A stretch of 64,000 bases of DNA, taken from assembly GCA_016872775.1 (NCBI GenBank), contig VGZA01000006.1, forward strand, positions 1 to 64,000, read 5' to 3'. The notes beneath the pieces are model-generated. The model saw only the letters and a list, made by a program, of their open reading frames with translations, searched no databases and was not told where the DNA came from. Both the position numbers and the translations under genes were made by a program. The stretch is from Planctomycetota bacterium (GTDB lineage: Bacteria > Planctomycetota > Planctomycetia > Pirellulales > Pirellulaceae). Shown here one piece after another: positions 27,880 through 36,562 of this stretch; the first letter of the stretch is position 1; every line of letters begins with the position of its first letter.

Positions 27880-30800
27880 ATGAAAAAGTCGGCACGTGCA
27901 TGGTCCCAGTTTCGTCGGCTATTCGCGGGTAAGCAGATCGCTCGATCTCCTCGACAAAAACGCCGCGAACGGGTCCGTTTCGAGCTGCTGGAACCGCGGC
28001 TGGCGCTGGCGCTTTCCCCCACCGATCATATCCACCCCTACTTTTCGATATTCCTTGATGGCCAACAGGTTACGATCCCAAACAACCTGGGAATCACGGA
28101 CACACAGACGTTCAATCCCCACACGCACGATTCGACCGGAAAGATCCACGTCGGCGAAGATGGGCTTACGGCGGGAACGAGTGGTATTGTGCGGCTCGTG
28201 ACAATGAAAGATTTCTTCGACGTATGGCGCACCCAGGGAGTCGGGACGACCTGGAACAATCCCAATGCGTTCTTCGATTCCACGCACCTCATGGACAGGA
28301 CGGCCAACGCCAGCCATGTCGTCCGCATGTATGTCAACGGGGTTCCGAACACTCAATTTGAGAATTTCGTCCCGAACGACGGCGATCGTGTGGTGCTGAG
28401 TTACGAGTCCGTCGTTGCGGCCGGCACCCCGCTCTTCGCGCCGATTGAGACGCAGAATGTGCTCGGCGGCTCGCCGCTGTTTCTGCCCGTAGACGGGTTT
28501 GACGCCGAAGGAAACAGCCTCATTTACACGATTTCCACGACGAATCCGAATTTGCTGGGGCTATCGCAGGCGACCGGCAATCAAAGTCTGAAGCTGTCGA
28601 TCCAGCAGCAGGAGTCGGACAATACCACGGAAAACCTGGGCGATATGGTGTTCCAGCTCTTCCAGGATCTAGCGCCGCGACCGGCAAACCGTGTTGCCCA
28701 ACTGGCCGGTTCCGGATTCTACAACGGCACGATCTTTCACCGAGTGATCGACAACTTTGTCATCCAGGGCGGTGACCCGACGGGCACGGGCAGCGGTGGA
28801 TCCCCATTGGGCAATTTTGATGATCAATTCCATGTCGATCTGCAGCACAATCGCACAGGATTGCTCTCGTATGCAAAATCGTCGGATGACACGAACAATT
28901 CCCAGTTCTTTGTGACCGAAGGCCCGCAGCGCCACCTCGACTTCAATCACTCGATTTTTGGAATCCTGACCGAGGGCGAAAACGTCCGGGATCGCATCAG
29001 TAACGTTACCGTGACGAATTCCAAGCCCGTCGAGCCGGTTGTGATCAGCGCGGCGGCCGTTTTCAGCGACAATCAAAACACTGTTTTCAAGCTCAAAGCG
29101 GCCGAAGGCGCCACCGGATCGGCCGACGTGACGATCACCGCGACCGACTCGACCGGCAAGTCGTTCAGCCGTACGTTTCGCGTGAACGTCACGCCCGACA
29201 CGTCGAATGGCGGACCATTTCTCAACGATATCGCGCCGGTTCGAACCACGATCAACCAGCCAGTGACGTTCCAACTTGTGTCTCAGGATGTCGAAGGCAA
29301 CGCCGTCGCCTTCACAGCCACGTCGACCAATTCCTCGGCGACGGTTTCCGTTTCGCCCACGGGGCTGGTCAGCGTGACGCCACCCACCGGATTTACAGGG
29401 ACGCTGCCGGTCACGGTTTCGGTAAAGGCAGGTACCGGTGTCCCGAACAACACCGGGGATGCGTCCGATGTGCAGCTTGTGAACGTCACGGTGGCACCTG
29501 CGACCCCCGGTGTGCCGGACCTGGCGAACGCCTTCGATTCCGGGGCCAGCAATTCCGACAACCGCACGAACCTCAAGAATGGACTTCAGTTCCTGGTTTC
29601 CGGTGTTGCCAATGGTGCGACGGTCGAACTGCGTGAAGGCAGTACCGTGCTCGGTTCGGCCATCGCGGGCGCGACGGGAACTGTGGCGATTACGACGAAC
29701 GTCGCGTTGAGCGACGGAGCACACAACATTACGGCGATACAAACACTCTCTGGAGCGGCCAGCAACGCGGGCAGCGCACTGACGGTGAATGTCGACTCGA
29801 CAGCTCCCACGTTCAGTTCCACCGCGCCGACGCAGGCGACGGTCGGAACGTTGTTGAGCTACGACGCAAACGTGAATGAAACGGTAACGTTCAGTCTGGT
29901 GAATCCACCCTCGGGCGCCACGATCGACGCCAACACCGGGATCGTCATATGGACACCCGGCTCGGGGCAGTCGGGCACCCAGTCTTTCGGGATCCTGGCG
30001 ACCGACACGGCGGGTAATGGTACGACCCAGGCGGTAACTCTCTCGGTTGCCGACGGCAAACCGGTTCAGTTCCGGCTGGAGATCACCAACACCAGCGGCA
30101 ATCCGCTCACCGGCCCGATTGACGTTGGCACGGTCTTCGACGTACGGATGTTCGCTCAAGATCTGCGGACCACCCCCAACATCGATCTGGGGGTATTCAG
30201 CGCGTACATGGATATCACCTTCGATCCCTTGAAGGCGGAACGCACCACGGATCCGCTCGTGCACTCCTCGACCTACGGTGTCGCGCCGTCTCCGATTCCG
30301 GAAACGGCCACTTCGGGCTTGCTCGATGAATTCGGCGGCACGGCGGGAAGTCTGTCGCCGTTAGGCGGCGATGAATTTCTGGTAGGGACGGCCCGATTCC
30401 GCGCCAAAGGCTCCGGACTTCTGGCCTTCGAGGGCAACCCGGCCGACAACCAGGAGCAACGTGGAGTCCTGCTGTATGGGCTCGGTACGTTTTTCCCGAA
30501 TGATCAGGTGCGATACGGTACCGCCACGATCCAGGTGCAGTCGGCGATCGGCGCGAACGCCGACACATTCTCCGTGGACGAGGACTCCAGCAACAACTCG
30601 TTGAATGTTCTGGCGAACGACAAATCGGGTTCGAACGGAGTGCTGACGATCACGGGCGTTTCCGCTACCAGCAAAGGCGGCGTGGTCGCGGTCACCAGCG
30701 GTGGAAAAGCGGTCACTTTTACTCCAGCGCCCAACTTCACCGGCACCGACCAATTCAGCTACACCGTGCAGGAGGGCAGCGACACGACAACGGCCACCGT

Positions 30801-32802
30801 CGATGTCCAGGTCTTCAATGTCAACGATGCGCCGGTGGGCAAGGACGACAATTTCACCTTCCAGGAAGATTCGCCCAGCCAGACGCTGGATGTATTGGGG
30901 AACGATACCGATATCGATCCTGCCGATTCGTTGCGCGTGTTGTCCTTTACGGCGCCGAGCAAAGGTGGCAACGTATCGTTGGGAAATAACGGCCTGCACC
31001 TCAGTTATCGCCCCGCGCCCAACTTTTTTGGCACAGAGACATTCACCTACACGCTGGCCGACCGCGCCAACCTCGTTTCCACCGCCACGGTGACCTTGAC
31101 GATCACCGAGCGCAACGATCCTCCTAACGCGTTGAATGACGTTGTCACGGTCGACGAGGACAGCCAGAGCAATACGCTCAATGTGCTCGCCAACGACACC
31201 GACGCCGAAAACAACCCGATCACCATTTCCAGCGTCGGCAGCTCAACGAATTCAACGATTGCGGTCTCGGCCGACAAGAAATCGCTGGTCTATACTCCCA
31301 ACAAGGACTTCGCCGGTGCCGATTCGTTCACGTATACGGCGACCGATGGAAACAGCACCGGCCAGGGAACGGTGTTCGTTACGGTCAAGAACGCGAACGA
31401 CCCGCCGACCGCGACAAACGATACTTTGGAATCGCGCAAGAATGCGGCGGCACAGTCATTGAATTTGCTTGCCAACGACAGCAGTTCCCCGGACGCCAAC
31501 GAAACGTTGACGATTACCTCGGTGAGCGTCCCGAGCGCTGGGGGCAGTTTGACGATCGCCGATAACAAACTGACGGTGAGCTACGCTCCCGCCAAGGACT
31601 TCGTTGGCCAGGAGACCTTCACTTACACGATTTCCGATGGTAACGGCGGCACGGCGACCGCGACCGCCACGGTCAAGGTGCTCGACTTCATCCCTAGTTC
31701 GCTCGCTGGCAACGTCTTCCTCGACCGGAACAACAACGGCATCCAGGACGCCGAAGAAGCGCCGATTGCGGGTGTCAAAATCACGCTTGACGGTATCGAT
31801 TCGGTTACCAACAAGACGGTGCAGCGAGAAGCATTCACCAACAGCAATGGTGTCTACCAGTTCGCCGACCTGGCGCCTGGGACGTACAGCTTGATCCAGA
31901 CCCAGCCTGCGTTTATTAACGATGGCCTGGATCGGGTGGGGACCCATGGCGGTACGATCGACCAGAATGACCGGATCCGCGTCACGCTTCCGGAGAATGT
32001 GGCCGCCAATAACTACTCGTTTGCCGAACGAGGCCGGCCGGCGCGATTCCTTACACTGGCCGATTTCACTGCTCGCAACAATACCGGACTGGTTTACGCG
32101 GCCGTTTCCAACGACGCGGTTCTCTGGAGGTCGTCGTCCATGAATACGACTCCTCAAATCACCGGATTAGCCGTCAACAGCACCGGATTGGAACTCAACG
32201 CGTTGCAGCCGCAAGGGAACAGTTCCACAGCCGTGCGTGCCATCCTGCCATTCACCGATAACAGGGTGAGAACACTGGCGCACGATGGCAACAGCATTCT
32301 TTATGCGATTTCCGGCAATGCTCAGGACCTGAATTTCCAGCCGATCACCAACGGCGGTTCCGGCACCAACGGCGGTTCCGGTGAAGGCGAATCGTCGGCC
32401 TTGCCACCGCAGGGCATTTCCACAATGCCGATGGTCACCCCCGCCGCCCGTTCGACATTTACGCTTGACGTCACGCCGGAAATCCCCGCGCTTGCCGCGA
32501 GTTCGCCACCCGCCGCATCGAATCTGAACGGCCTGTTTCCGATTTCACAGATCACGATGCCTGTCGCGGGATCGAACAGCGGCTCGGATCTTGTCGACGC
32601 AGCCCATCGTCAAAGCAGACTCTCCGGCAATTCGGGTCTGGCACCGTCGGTCGTTGATGCGGTGATGGCCGAATCCGACGCCGTTTCTCCAGCGATTGCG
32701 GAGTCGTCCGAACCGCACGACCACACGCACGATTCGCTGGACGCCGATGCCGGCCACCTGGCGCTCGAGCAGTTCTTCGCATCGTGGTACGGAAACGGTT
32801 AG
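27880..32802 (+). CDS. Giant surface protein: His-rich domain, cyclophilin, cohesin-like, cadherin-like repeats, SdrD-B-like
   Basis: The basic leader ends in FELLEPRLALALS (about 34-46), the LE-x-R-x-L motif of planctomycete surface proteins. Residues 47-178 form a His-bearing domain (DHIHPYFSIFLDG, NPHTHDSTGKIHVGEDG). Residues 252-390 are a cyclophilin-type peptidyl-prolyl isomerase (GDMVFQLFQDLAPR, FYNGTIFHRVIDNFVIQGGD, TNNSQFFVTEG). Ig-like regions follow to about 725. A cohesin-like domain occupies about 726-880 (VQFRLEITNTSGNPL, LGVFSAYMDITFDPLKAE, FLVGTARFRA). Four cadherin-like repeats with N-V-L-A-N-D cores run to about 1270, then an SdrD-B/Cna-B-like domain (GNVFLDRNNNGIQDAEEAPI). 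The C-terminus has a GEGES linker and a His cluster (HDHTHDSLDADAGH). It is probably exported and cell-surface bound; partners unknown. Confidence 0.85.
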   Translation: MKKSARAWSQFRRLFAGKQIARSPRQKRRERVRFELLEPRLALALSPTDHIHPYFSIFLDGQQVTIPNNLGITDTQTFNPHTHDSTGKIHVGEDGLTAGTSGIVRLVTMKDFFDVWRTQGVGTTWNNPNAFFDSTHLMDRTANASHVVRMYVNGVPNTQFENFVPNDGDRVVLSYESVVAAGTPLFAPIETQNVLGGSPLFLPVDGFDAEGNSLIYTISTTNPNLLGLSQATGNQSLKLSIQQQESDNTTENLGDMVFQLFQDLAPRPANRVAQLAGSGFYNGTIFHRVIDNFVIQGGDPTGTGSGGSPLGNFDDQFHVDLQHNRTGLLSYAKSSDDTNNSQFFVTEGPQRHLDFNHSIFGILTEGENVRDRISNVTVTNSKPVEPVVISAAAVFSDNQNTVFKLKAAEGATGSADVTITATDSTGKSFSRTFRVNVTPDTSNGGPFLNDIAPVRTTINQPVTFQLVSQDVEGNAVAFTATSTNSSATVSVSPTGLVSVTPPTGFTGTLPVTVSVKAGTGVPNNTGDASDVQLVNVTVAPATPGVPDLANAFDSGASNSDNRTNLKNGLQFLVSGVANGATVELREGSTVLGSAIAGATGTVAITTNVALSDGAHNITAIQTLSGAASNAGSALTVNVDSTAPTFSSTAPTQATVGTLLSYDANVNETVTFSLVNPPSGATIDANTGIVIWTPGSGQSGTQSFGILATDTAGNGTTQAVTLSVADGKPVQFRLEITNTSGNPLTGPIDVGTVFDVRMFAQDLRTTPNIDLGVFSAYMDITFDPLKAERTTDPLVHSSTYGVAPSPIPETATSGLLDEFGGTAGSLSPLGGDEFLVGTARFRAKGSGLLAFEGNPADNQEQRGVLLYGLGTFFPNDQVRYGTATIQVQSAIGANADTFSVDEDSSNNSLNVLANDKSGSNGVLTITGVSATSKGGVVAVTSGGKAVTFTPAPNFTGTDQFSYTVQEGSDTTTATVDVQVFNVNDAPVGKDDNFTFQEDSPSQTLDVLGNDTDIDPADSLRVLSFTAPSKGGNVSLGNNGLHLSYRPAPNFFGTETFTYTLADRANLVSTATVTLTITERNDPPNALNDVVTVDEDSQSNTLNVLANDTDAENNPITISSVGSSTNSTIAVSADKKSLVYTPNKDFAGADSFTYTATDGNSTGQGTVFVTVKNANDPPTATNDTLESRKNAAAQSLNLLANDSSSPDANETLTITSVSVPSAGGSLTIADNKLTVSYAPAKDFVGQETFTYTISDGNGGTATATATVKVLDFIPSSLAGNVFLDRNNNGIQDAEEAPIAGVKITLDGIDSVTNKTVQREAFTNSNGVYQFADLAPGTYSLIQTQPAFINDGLDRVGTHGGTIDQNDRIRVTLPENVAANNYSFAERGRPARFLTLADFTARNNTGLVYAAVSNDAVLWRSSSMNTTPQITGLAVNSTGLELNALQPQGNSSTAVRAILPFTDNRVRTLAHDGNSILYAISGNAQDLNFQPITNGGSGTNGGSGEGESSALPPQGISTMPMVTPAARSTFTLDVTPEIPALAASSPPAASNLNGLFPISQITMPVAGSNSGSDLVDAAHRQSRLSGNSGLAPSVVDAVMAESDAVSPAIAESSEPHDHTHDSLDADAGHLALEQFFASWYGNG

Positions 32803-33046
32803 ACTAAGTGGCCCCGTTCCTACCCTGGGTTCTACCAGCACCCATCCGAGTTCTCGGTCGAGCGCCACGGCCACCGGCACCAACCGACGTCGCGCTTTGA
32901 GACGACGTCCGTTCGCAGTTCGGGAGACCTTCGGTCGGCGGGCTGTGCGGGGTCAGAGACCCGCGCACAGCGAGACAGGATGTCGTCACCACTGTCGCTA
33001 ACTCGGCCCGCACGAGTCGCACGATTCGCGATTCAACGTAAAGGGG

Positions 33047-33117
33047 GACGGGAGTCTTTGGCGGCGGCGTCTTCTCGCATGGTGTGTTGATTGGCGCCAA
33101 AGACTCCCGACCCCGAC
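33047..33117. repeat. Inverted-repeat element, copy 1 (GGGAGTCTTTGGCG family)
   Basis: GGGAGTCTTTGGCG (33050-33063) is repeated as its exact complement CGCCAAAGACTCCC (33095-33108) with a 31-base spacer. A second copy with a 17-bp arm is at 50301-50365; spacers differ between copies. The arrangement resembles a small non-autonomous (MITE/REP-like) element. The rest of the 470-base gap 32803-33272 shows no convincing gene. Confidence 0.85.
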
Positions 33118-33272
33118 CCCGTCCATCGTCGAAAACGCGCGCTTCGACGCGATGATTGAACGATGAAGTGAAACCGCGAGCGTCTCCATGAGGTCGGTCG
33201 TCATTAGCGAACTGTTGCCCGCCTTGAACAGTAACTCGAGCTCGTCACGGATACCGATTCTCGGACGGGCCA

Positions 33273-34709
33273 CTACCTTGTAAGTTGCGTGAACTCGAAG
33301 AGTTCCGCCTGCGGGACCGTGGCTGACTTCCGGCGTTGTTCGGCAAACTGGAAGAAGCGAACCGAATCGCAGTTCAATACGGGATCGTCGCCATCCGGGA
33401 GTCCCGATTCGACAATCACGTCGCCCGACTTATCCCGGGTAAACGTCCATTGGCCGCCGCCAGGGCCGGTCAGATTGAAGCCTAACGACAGGATTTGCCG
33501 GCGCGGTTCGCCGTGCGTTGCCAGGAACGAGCCGACGATTTCGCGTGCGAGCGACGTAATCTCCGCGTCGCCCCATCCTGGGATCGACGGTTCCGCCGGC
33601 TTCCGACGCCCCCAGCGATCCTCTTCCCCGAACTTCAGGAACCGATGCAACATTGCTTCGTCAATGCGCGGACAGGGCAAGTCGGGCGCCATCCGCTGCA
33701 GGTTGGTCGTATCGAATTCGGGATCGGAATGCTCGTACGCTTCGTACATCGTTTTGTTGTCGTAGGTTGCCCGTTCGGCTCGCGAGATGGCGTCATCCGC
33801 GTCGTGCTCGGGTCCGCAGAATTCCACGCCACAGGAATTGAAGAACCTGTAACCGGCTTCGATGATCTGCCGTGGAGTGATGGGATCAATGGGACTCAAA
33901 TGATAGGTCAGACCGTGGGATTCCTCACGGGCCAGCAAATGGGCGATCACCGATGCGACCCAATCGACGGGCACGATATTGCGCGGTTCATCCCCCGACA
34001 TATTCAAGCGAATATTGGTGTGCCGCACGCCATGCTCATCCGGTTCCGTGTTGCGATTCAGAACCGCCATTAACTGCAGATACATGTACAGGCCATGGTA
34101 GGTGCTGGTGTAGCCGGTACGCGAATCTCCAGCGATGACCGCCGGTCGATAAACGGTCAGGCTGTCGAAGATTCTGGTTTCCCGCATCGCGATTTCCGCC
34201 AGCATCTTGCTCTGTTCGTACTCGTTGCGGAATTCCTGCCCGCAGTCGAGCTCGCTCTCCATGATTCGACCGTCGCGGGATCCGCAGACGTAGGCGGTTG
34301 AAACGTAGTGCGCCTTGCGAATTCCGATTTGTTCGCAGAAATTTTTCAGGTTCAGCGTTCCCGTCAGATTGGTACGCCACGGATCGGCCGACCGATCCGC
34401 GCCGTGAAATGTCAGGGATGCGGCATTATGCAGAACGGTATCACAATGGCTTTCCACCCATTGCCGCTCGGTGCGGTTCAGGCCCAGCCCGTCCTCGCAA
34501 ACATCTCCGCCCAGCACCACCGGCCGTGGCAAGGAATTGCCTAATTCGTTTTCCCAGGTTTGCAGAATTTGCTCGACCCGCTCGCGGACCGTCTGCTTTC
34601 CCGACTGCCGAATTACCAGTGCCAGCCGATGGCCATCCAGAAGCAGATCGCGAACGAGATAGCGCCCGACAAGGCCCGTGGCGCCGGTCATCAGGACGTA
34701 TTTTGTCAC
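33273..34709 (-). CDS. SDR-family NAD-dependent epimerase/reductase (Male-sterility/thioester-reductase-like)
   Basis: I place the start at the GTG at 34709, which follows AGGGGAG by 8 bases; the frame also extends upstream to an in-frame start at 34781 without a good ribosome site. The N-terminus has the NAD(P) motif VLMTGATGLVGRYL (residues 5-18). The catalytic set is Ser137, Tyr164 and Lys168 (HYVSTAYV, YEQSK). The AHYVSTAYVCG and VPVDWVASVIAHLL segments match the extended-SDR group that includes fatty acyl-CoA reductases and carboxylic acid reductase R domains. The last 120 residues (LSLGFNLTGPGGGQWTFTRD, LNCDSVRFFQFAEQR) resemble an SCP2/sterol-carrier-like lipid-binding domain. A role in acyl-thioester or lipid reduction is plausible but unproven. 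Confidence 0.8.
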   Translation of the reverse strand: MTKYVLMTGATGLVGRYLVRDLLLDGHRLALVIRQSGKQTVRERVEQILQTWENELGNSLPRPVVLGGDVCEDGLGLNRTERQWVESHCDTVLHNAASLTFHGADRSADPWRTNLTGTLNLKNFCEQIGIRKAHYVSTAYVCGSRDGRIMESELDCGQEFRNEYEQSKMLAEIAMRETRIFDSLTVYRPAVIAGDSRTGYTSTYHGLYMYLQLMAVLNRNTEPDEHGVRHTNIRLNMSGDEPRNIVPVDWVASVIAHLLAREESHGLTYHLSPIDPITPRQIIEAGYRFFNSCGVEFCGPEHDADDAISRAERATYDNKTMYEAYEHSDPEFDTTNLQRMAPDLPCPRIDEAMLHRFLKFGEEDRWGRRKPAEPSIPGWGDAEITSLAREIVGSFLATHGEPRRQILSLGFNLTGPGGGQWTFTRDKSGDVIVESGLPDGDDPVLNCDSVRFFQFAEQRRKSATVPQAELFEFTQLTR

Positions 34710-34936
34710 GCAGGCGGCTCCCCTTGATCGTCTGAACGGGGCCGGTCCGGCGGATGGCAACTTGACGAAGCATCCCCGCAACCGACTTAAACCCGGTGAT
34801 TTTAGTATCCTCGGGGGGCCGCCGCAATGGGCGCGATCTTCGTTGAGGCAGTCGAGACGAAGAGAACAGGTAACGATTTTTTCGTGGAGAGCTTAGGAAA
34901 GCTGTGCGGGCGCGGCGGCGGCGTGATCCGAGGTGA

Positions 34937-36286
34937 TCAATAGCGCCAGACAACACCCAGGTTGAGTCCATGCACCCAGTAGCCGCCGTCTTCGAGCACG
35001 CGGGCGGGACGTTGAACGATCGGCGGCACCGCCAGATTCACCGCCAGGCTGGGATCGATCGTGTTGCCAGGTTGCAGAACCTGATTCCAATAAATGTACG
35101 TGTAGCCCAGTGACAGGTCGATCGAAGGAGTCAGGTGAAAAACTCCCGTGAGATTTAACTCGGGCACCGCGGCGAACGTGTTGCGGCTGAACAGCCCGCG
35201 ATTCGTCGACTGAACGAGCAATCCCGTGTCGGAGACGACCGGTGCATTCACGCCATCGTCGATAATCTGTTCGCCGCTCAAACGGGCTGACTGGTGCATG
35301 TTGCCCAAACCGACCTTAACGAGCGCGCGACACGACCACCAGGCATCGTCCACGGTATACGCCAGGCCCAATGTTGCACCGTGAAATTCGTTGCGTGTTT
35401 GAAACTGATCGAACACCCGCAGCTCCGCCGCCAGGTCCAGCGCGTTGGTCTCGCTGCGAACCGTCAGGCTTTCCGCGATCCGGGAGAACTGATAACCGTA
35501 TTGCAGTTCCACGCGCAATCGTCCATTGTCGGAGATCAATCGCCGCAGATAGGCGTCGCCGGCGATCACTTCCGAGGTTGTGTCCACAATCACCGTTCCT
35601 GTGCGAACGCCAGGAAACGCGACGACCAGCGCGTCTTGCTGAATCACCTGATTGTCGGTCACATTGAGAAACGGCCGGCCAAGGGTGGTGGTGTCCGCAC
35701 TGGAAAGTTGAAAGTGGGAATCGCTCGACCCGAGAAAAGCGAATCGCCCCCCGACGCTCCAGATGCGACAGGGATCGCACCAGGCCCCCATGGAAAACCG
35801 GCCCCCAGGTCGGCTCGTATCACCAACATCGGAATTCCCATAAAGCAACGTCGTCGGCGGCAGGCCCAGGACTCCCGCGTCGGTAAATGCCGTTCCCTGT
35901 GAACTGGTGGTCACCATAGGGGGCAGACCGATCCCCTTCCGCCACCAGAGCAGGTAATCGAGTTCCATCCAGTAGTCCCGTTCGTAGGGATCAAAACAGC
36001 CGGCGTCGCTCCAGCATGGGTCGTCACCGAATTCGCCGAACTGCAACTCGGTTGGTTCCGCAAGCGGATGGACGCTCGGGTCCTCGACCGGTTCCTCCGC
36101 GGAGGCACGGGCAATCGTTCGGGAACCGGCATGAAATCGATACTCGCCGCCCAACGCCAGGTTGGTCGTCGCCAGCAGCATGCCGATCCAGCCGGCGGCG
36201 ATCGTTGCGGTCAGCCGTCTTGCCAGCCGCATCGCCAGAATCAGGCTTCGCTCCCGGCCCGTTGTTCCGTCGCCACGCTTCACCAT
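34937..36286 (-). CDS. BBP7-family outer membrane beta-barrel protein
   Basis: The start at 36286 has GGAG 7 bases upstream. A long basic n-region precedes the signal core (TATIAAGWIGMLLATTNLAL). The mature part has the BBP7 signature: ERDYWMELDYLLWWRKGIGLPPMVTTS, with LGLPPTTLLYGNSDVGD and RPGGRFSMGAWCDPC shortly after. The remainder is alternating beta strands (ELQYGYQFSRIAESL, GATLGLAYTVDDAWWSCR, SLGYTYIYWNQVLQPGN) and it ends in GVVWRY, an aromatic C-terminus fit for BamA-mediated insertion. Predicted location is the outer membrane. It lies between the two giant surface-protein genes, on the opposite strand. Function of the family is unknown. Confidence 0.88.
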   Translation of the reverse strand: MVKRGDGTTGRERSLILAMRLARRLTATIAAGWIGMLLATTNLALGGEYRFHAGSRTIARASAEEPVEDPSVHPLAEPTELQFGEFGDDPCWSDAGCFDPYERDYWMELDYLLWWRKGIGLPPMVTTSSQGTAFTDAGVLGLPPTTLLYGNSDVGDTSRPGGRFSMGAWCDPCRIWSVGGRFAFLGSSDSHFQLSSADTTTLGRPFLNVTDNQVIQQDALVVAFPGVRTGTVIVDTTSEVIAGDAYLRRLISDNGRLRVELQYGYQFSRIAESLTVRSETNALDLAAELRVFDQFQTRNEFHGATLGLAYTVDDAWWSCRALVKVGLGNMHQSARLSGEQIIDDGVNAPVVSDTGLLVQSTNRGLFSRNTFAAVPELNLTGVFHLTPSIDLSLGYTYIYWNQVLQPGNTIDPSLAVNLAVPPIVQRPARVLEDGGYWVHGLNLGVVWRY

Positions 36287-36473
36287 TGCCGTACTCCGCC
36301 TTCGCGCCCGAATCGAACCGACCGGAGACTGGTTCGGCGGACCGGATCGCGATCCGCACCATGTTTGTCGGTTACAAGGGCTTTGACGGTTGAGAAAACC
36401 TGGCGATTTAGGCTGACTTTTCCAGCGAGGCTTGGCGTGAATTCTATAAAGGTCAGAAAGATCACGAGATTTG

Positions 36474-36502
36474 TTGATAATCCGATTTTGCCGTGTTAGT
36501 AT
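36474..36502 (+). promoter_or_regulatory. Candidate sigma-70-type promoter for the dockerin surface protein
   Basis: TTGATA (36474-36479) and TAGTAT (36497-36502) are separated by 17 bases, with one and two mismatches to the TTGACA/TATAAT consensus. Transcription would begin near 36509, about 54 bases before the GTG start at 36563. Prediction by eye only. Confidence 0.4.
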
Positions 36503-36562
36503 GATTTTCCGGTTGTAACCTCAGTAAGACCCGTTCCTTACGATCGCTGCAGAGGGGCCGTT

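Noticed and set aside
28669-30264. A 531-codon minus-strand frame opposite the cyclophilin surface protein
   Set aside because: It has an Arg/Gly/Val-rich antisense composition and no motif; the plus frame has well-formed domains.
32998-33273. A 91-codon minus-strand frame starting with GTG right at the SDR stop (MARPRIGIRDELELLFKAGN)
   Set aside because: Its second half is the translation of the inverted-repeat element at 33047-33117, and it has no ribosome site of its own. The first half looks faintly protein-like, so I keep it as doubtful rather than annotate it.
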